This document shows, one piece after another, positions 42,744 to 43,878 of a stretch of 43,878 nucleotides of DNA. The notes beneath the pieces were generated by a model, which was not told the DNA's origin, ran no database searches, and was given only the letters and a program-made list of their open reading frames with translations. Position 1 is the first letter of the stretch, and every line of letters begins with the position of its first letter. Position numbers and translations under genes: made by a program. The stretch is from Afifellaceae bacterium (GTDB lineage Bacteria > Pseudomonadota > Alphaproteobacteria > Rhizobiales > Afifellaceae), in the NCBI GenBank assembly GCA_028281235.1, contig JANQKG010000035.1:1-43878 (forward strand), in the 5' to 3' direction.

Positions 42744-42757
42744 TTGATTTGCATCAA
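42744..42757 (+). promoter_or_regulatory. FNR/FixK box for ccoN
   Basis: TTGATTTGCATCAA matches the TTGAT-N4-ATCAA consensus exactly. A class II start would be near 42792, about 41 nt before ccoN. This is the classic arrangement of fixNOQP/ccoNOQP operons in alphaproteobacteria. Confidence 0.88.
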
Positions 42758-42832
42758 GGTTTGGGGCTACGGCGCTGCACTATCCGGCCTTTGGTGCCGC
42801 CGCCGCGGCACGATTTTGATTGGGGGTTTGCC

Positions 42833-43878
42833 ATGGCAATGGCACAAGCCGGCATTCTGCTTCTCATCGCGGTCATCGCCGTCTTGGCGTCGGCCAAGGC
42901 GCATGATGCGCAGTTTGCCATCCATATGGGATTGATCGCGGCGATCGCGATGGGCACGGCGATCTGGCGCCTGCGCACGATGAGCGTATCGGCAAAGGCG
43001 GCCGTCGCAGCGCCGACCGGCTATATGGACGGGGTGGTGCGCTATGGCGCAGTCGCCACGATGTTCTGGGGGATCGCCGGCTTTCTCGTCGGTGTGATCA
43101 TCGCCCTTCAGCTGGCGTTCCCGGACCTCAATGTGGAGCCCTATCTCAACTTCAACCGTCTGCGGCCGCTACATACGTCGGCGGTGATCTTCGCGTTCGG
43201 CGGCAACGCGCTTCTATGCACGTCGTTCTACGTGGTTCAGCGCACCTGCGGCGCGCGGCTCTTTGGCGGCGGGCTCGCCTGGTTCGTTTTCTGGGGCTAC
43301 CAGCTTTTCATCGTGCTCGCGGCGACCGGCTACCTCCTGGGCGTCACCCAGTCGAAGGAATATGCCGAGCCGGAATGGTATATCGATCTGTGGCTGACCG
43401 TCGTCTGGGTCGCCTATCTGATCGTGTTCATGGGCACGCTGGTGAAGCGCAAAGAGCCGCATATCTATGTGGCCAACTGGTTCTTCCTCTCCTTTATCGT
43501 CACCATCGCCATGCTGCATGTGGTGAACAATCTGGCGGTTCCGGTGTCGTTCCTCGGCGCCAAGAGCTACCCGATCTTCGCCGGCGTGCAGGACGCGCTG
43601 ACGCAATGGTGGTACGGGCACAATGCGGTGGGCTTCTTCCTGACCGCCGGCTTCCTGGGAATGATGTATTATTTCGTTCCCAAGCAGGCGGAGCGGCCGG
43701 TCTATTCGTACCGCCTCTCCGTTGTGCATTTCTGGTCGCTGATCTTCCTCTACATCTGGGCGGGCCCGCACCATCTGCACTACACGGCGCTGCCGGACTG
43801 GGCGCAGACGCTTGGCATGGTCTTCTCCATCATGCTGTGGATGCCGTCCTGGGGCGGCATGATCAACGGCCTGATGAC
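42833..43878 (+). CDS. ccoN: Cytochrome cbb3 oxidase subunit I (3-prime truncated by window)
   Basis: The first 348 codons of the catalytic subunit of cbb3-type cytochrome c oxidase, the high-affinity terminal oxidase used at low oxygen. H114 ([10 protein letters not shown]) is a low-spin haem b ligand; H263 (YGHNAVGF) and H313/H314 (AGPHHLHYT) are the CuB ligands. [33 protein letters not shown] and [16 protein letters not shown] are diagnostic. About eight spans are present and the rest continues past 43878. The N-terminus has an extra hydrophobic segment (7-20). ATG 42833 follows GGGGG at about 6 nt. The gene is controlled by the FNR/FixK box upstream; ccoO, Q and P are expected just outside the window. 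Confidence 0.96.
   Translation, partial: MAMAQAGILLLIAVIAVLASAKAHDAQFAIHMGLIAAIAMGTAIWRLRTMSVSAKAAVAAPTGYMDGVVRYGAVATMFWGIAGFLVGVIIALQLAFPDLNVEPYLNFNRLRPLHTSAVIFAFGGNALLCTSFYVVQRTCGARLFGGGLAWFVFWGYQLFIVLAATGYLLGVTQSKEYAEPEWYIDLWLTVVWVAYLIVFMGTLVKRKEPHIYVANWFFLSFIVTIAMLHVVNNLAVPVSFLGAKSYPIFAGVQDALTQWWYGHNAVGFFLTAGFLGMMYYFVPKQAERPVYSYRLSVVHFWSLIFLYIWAGPHHLHYTALPDWAQTLGMVFSIMLWMPSWGGMINGLM

Larger units (their letters stand above)
42515..42832. promoter_or_regulatory. Divergent oxygen-responsive control region
   Basis: A 318-bp intergenic region between the CBS-BON gene (leftward) and ccoN (rightward). It contains two perfect FNR/FixK boxes, one per operon, and no gene. It places both the stress/ion-pump operon and the high-affinity oxidase under low-oxygen control. 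Confidence 0.8.

Overview
The window is GC-rich, densely coded DNA from a free-living alphaproteobacterium, most likely of the Hyphomicrobiales (Rhizobiales) type. Evidence for this: a ChrR-type zinc anti-sigma factor paired with an RpoE-like ECF sigma factor, FNR/FixK boxes in front of a cbb3 oxidase gene, a tripartite tricarboxylate transporter (TTT), two sugar ABC importers, and palindromic GTCATCCCGG / CATGCCCGG repeats of the kind scattered through such genomes. No rRNA, tRNA, CRISPR array, phage gene or intact transposase was seen. Taxon assignment is inference from gene content; no marker gene is present.

Layout. (1) 1-4.9 kb: a possible insertion-sequence end, a LysR regulator, and a leftward operon of split transketolase (two subunits), SDR and D-2-hydroxyacid dehydrogenase. 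(2) 5.2-10.5 kb, divergent: TTT transporter tctCBA plus a formylglycine-type arylsulfatase. (3) 10.65-18.25 kb: LacI regulator with a clear operator, an ABC sugar importer without its own ATPase, then a zinc-less MDR dehydrogenase, a hydroxypyruvate-isomerase-like TIM barrel, a tautomerase and an ornithine-cyclodeaminase-family protein. (4) 18.3-25.85 kb: a lipid-modification island (DUF2177; rpoE-chrR-DUF1295-CFA-synthase-like; FAD oxidoreductase-DUF1365-CFA-synthase). Three transcripts here each start behind a TGATC(C/T)-N16-CGTA motif, the expected ECF/RpoE promoter, so the island looks like one self-contained stress regulon, probably for singlet-oxygen or photo-oxidative stress. (5) 25.85-38.2 kb: a divergent carbohydrate locus. 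Leftward are a TetR regulator, an ABC importer (binding protein, two permeases, a 62-aa membrane protein, two ATPases) and a tagatose/psicose-epimerase-like TIM barrel. Rightward are a UPF0261 (Tm-1-like) protein, a PEP-hydrolase-like TIM barrel, a cupin, a xylose-isomerase-like TIM barrel and a Gfo/Idh/MocA dehydrogenase. A perfect 17-bp palindrome sits between the two arms. (6) 38.2-43.9 kb: a leftward CBS-BON / universal stress protein / P-type ATPase operon, and the start of ccoN rightward. Each arm has its own perfect TTGAT-N4-ATCAA FNR/FixK box, which marks a low-oxygen regulon.

The least explained parts are the sugar locus carrying bacterial split counterparts of the two halves of the plant virus-resistance protein Tm-1, the RpoE-controlled lipid island with three uncharacterised DUF proteins, and the transketolase/TTT/sulfatase locus. 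Noncoding structure is also rich: a nest of REP-like palindromes at 18.8-19.1 kb with a related copy at 35.8 kb, three tandem 33-bp hairpin repeats at 37.0 kb, and strong binding-protein/permease intercistronic hairpins in both ABC operons.
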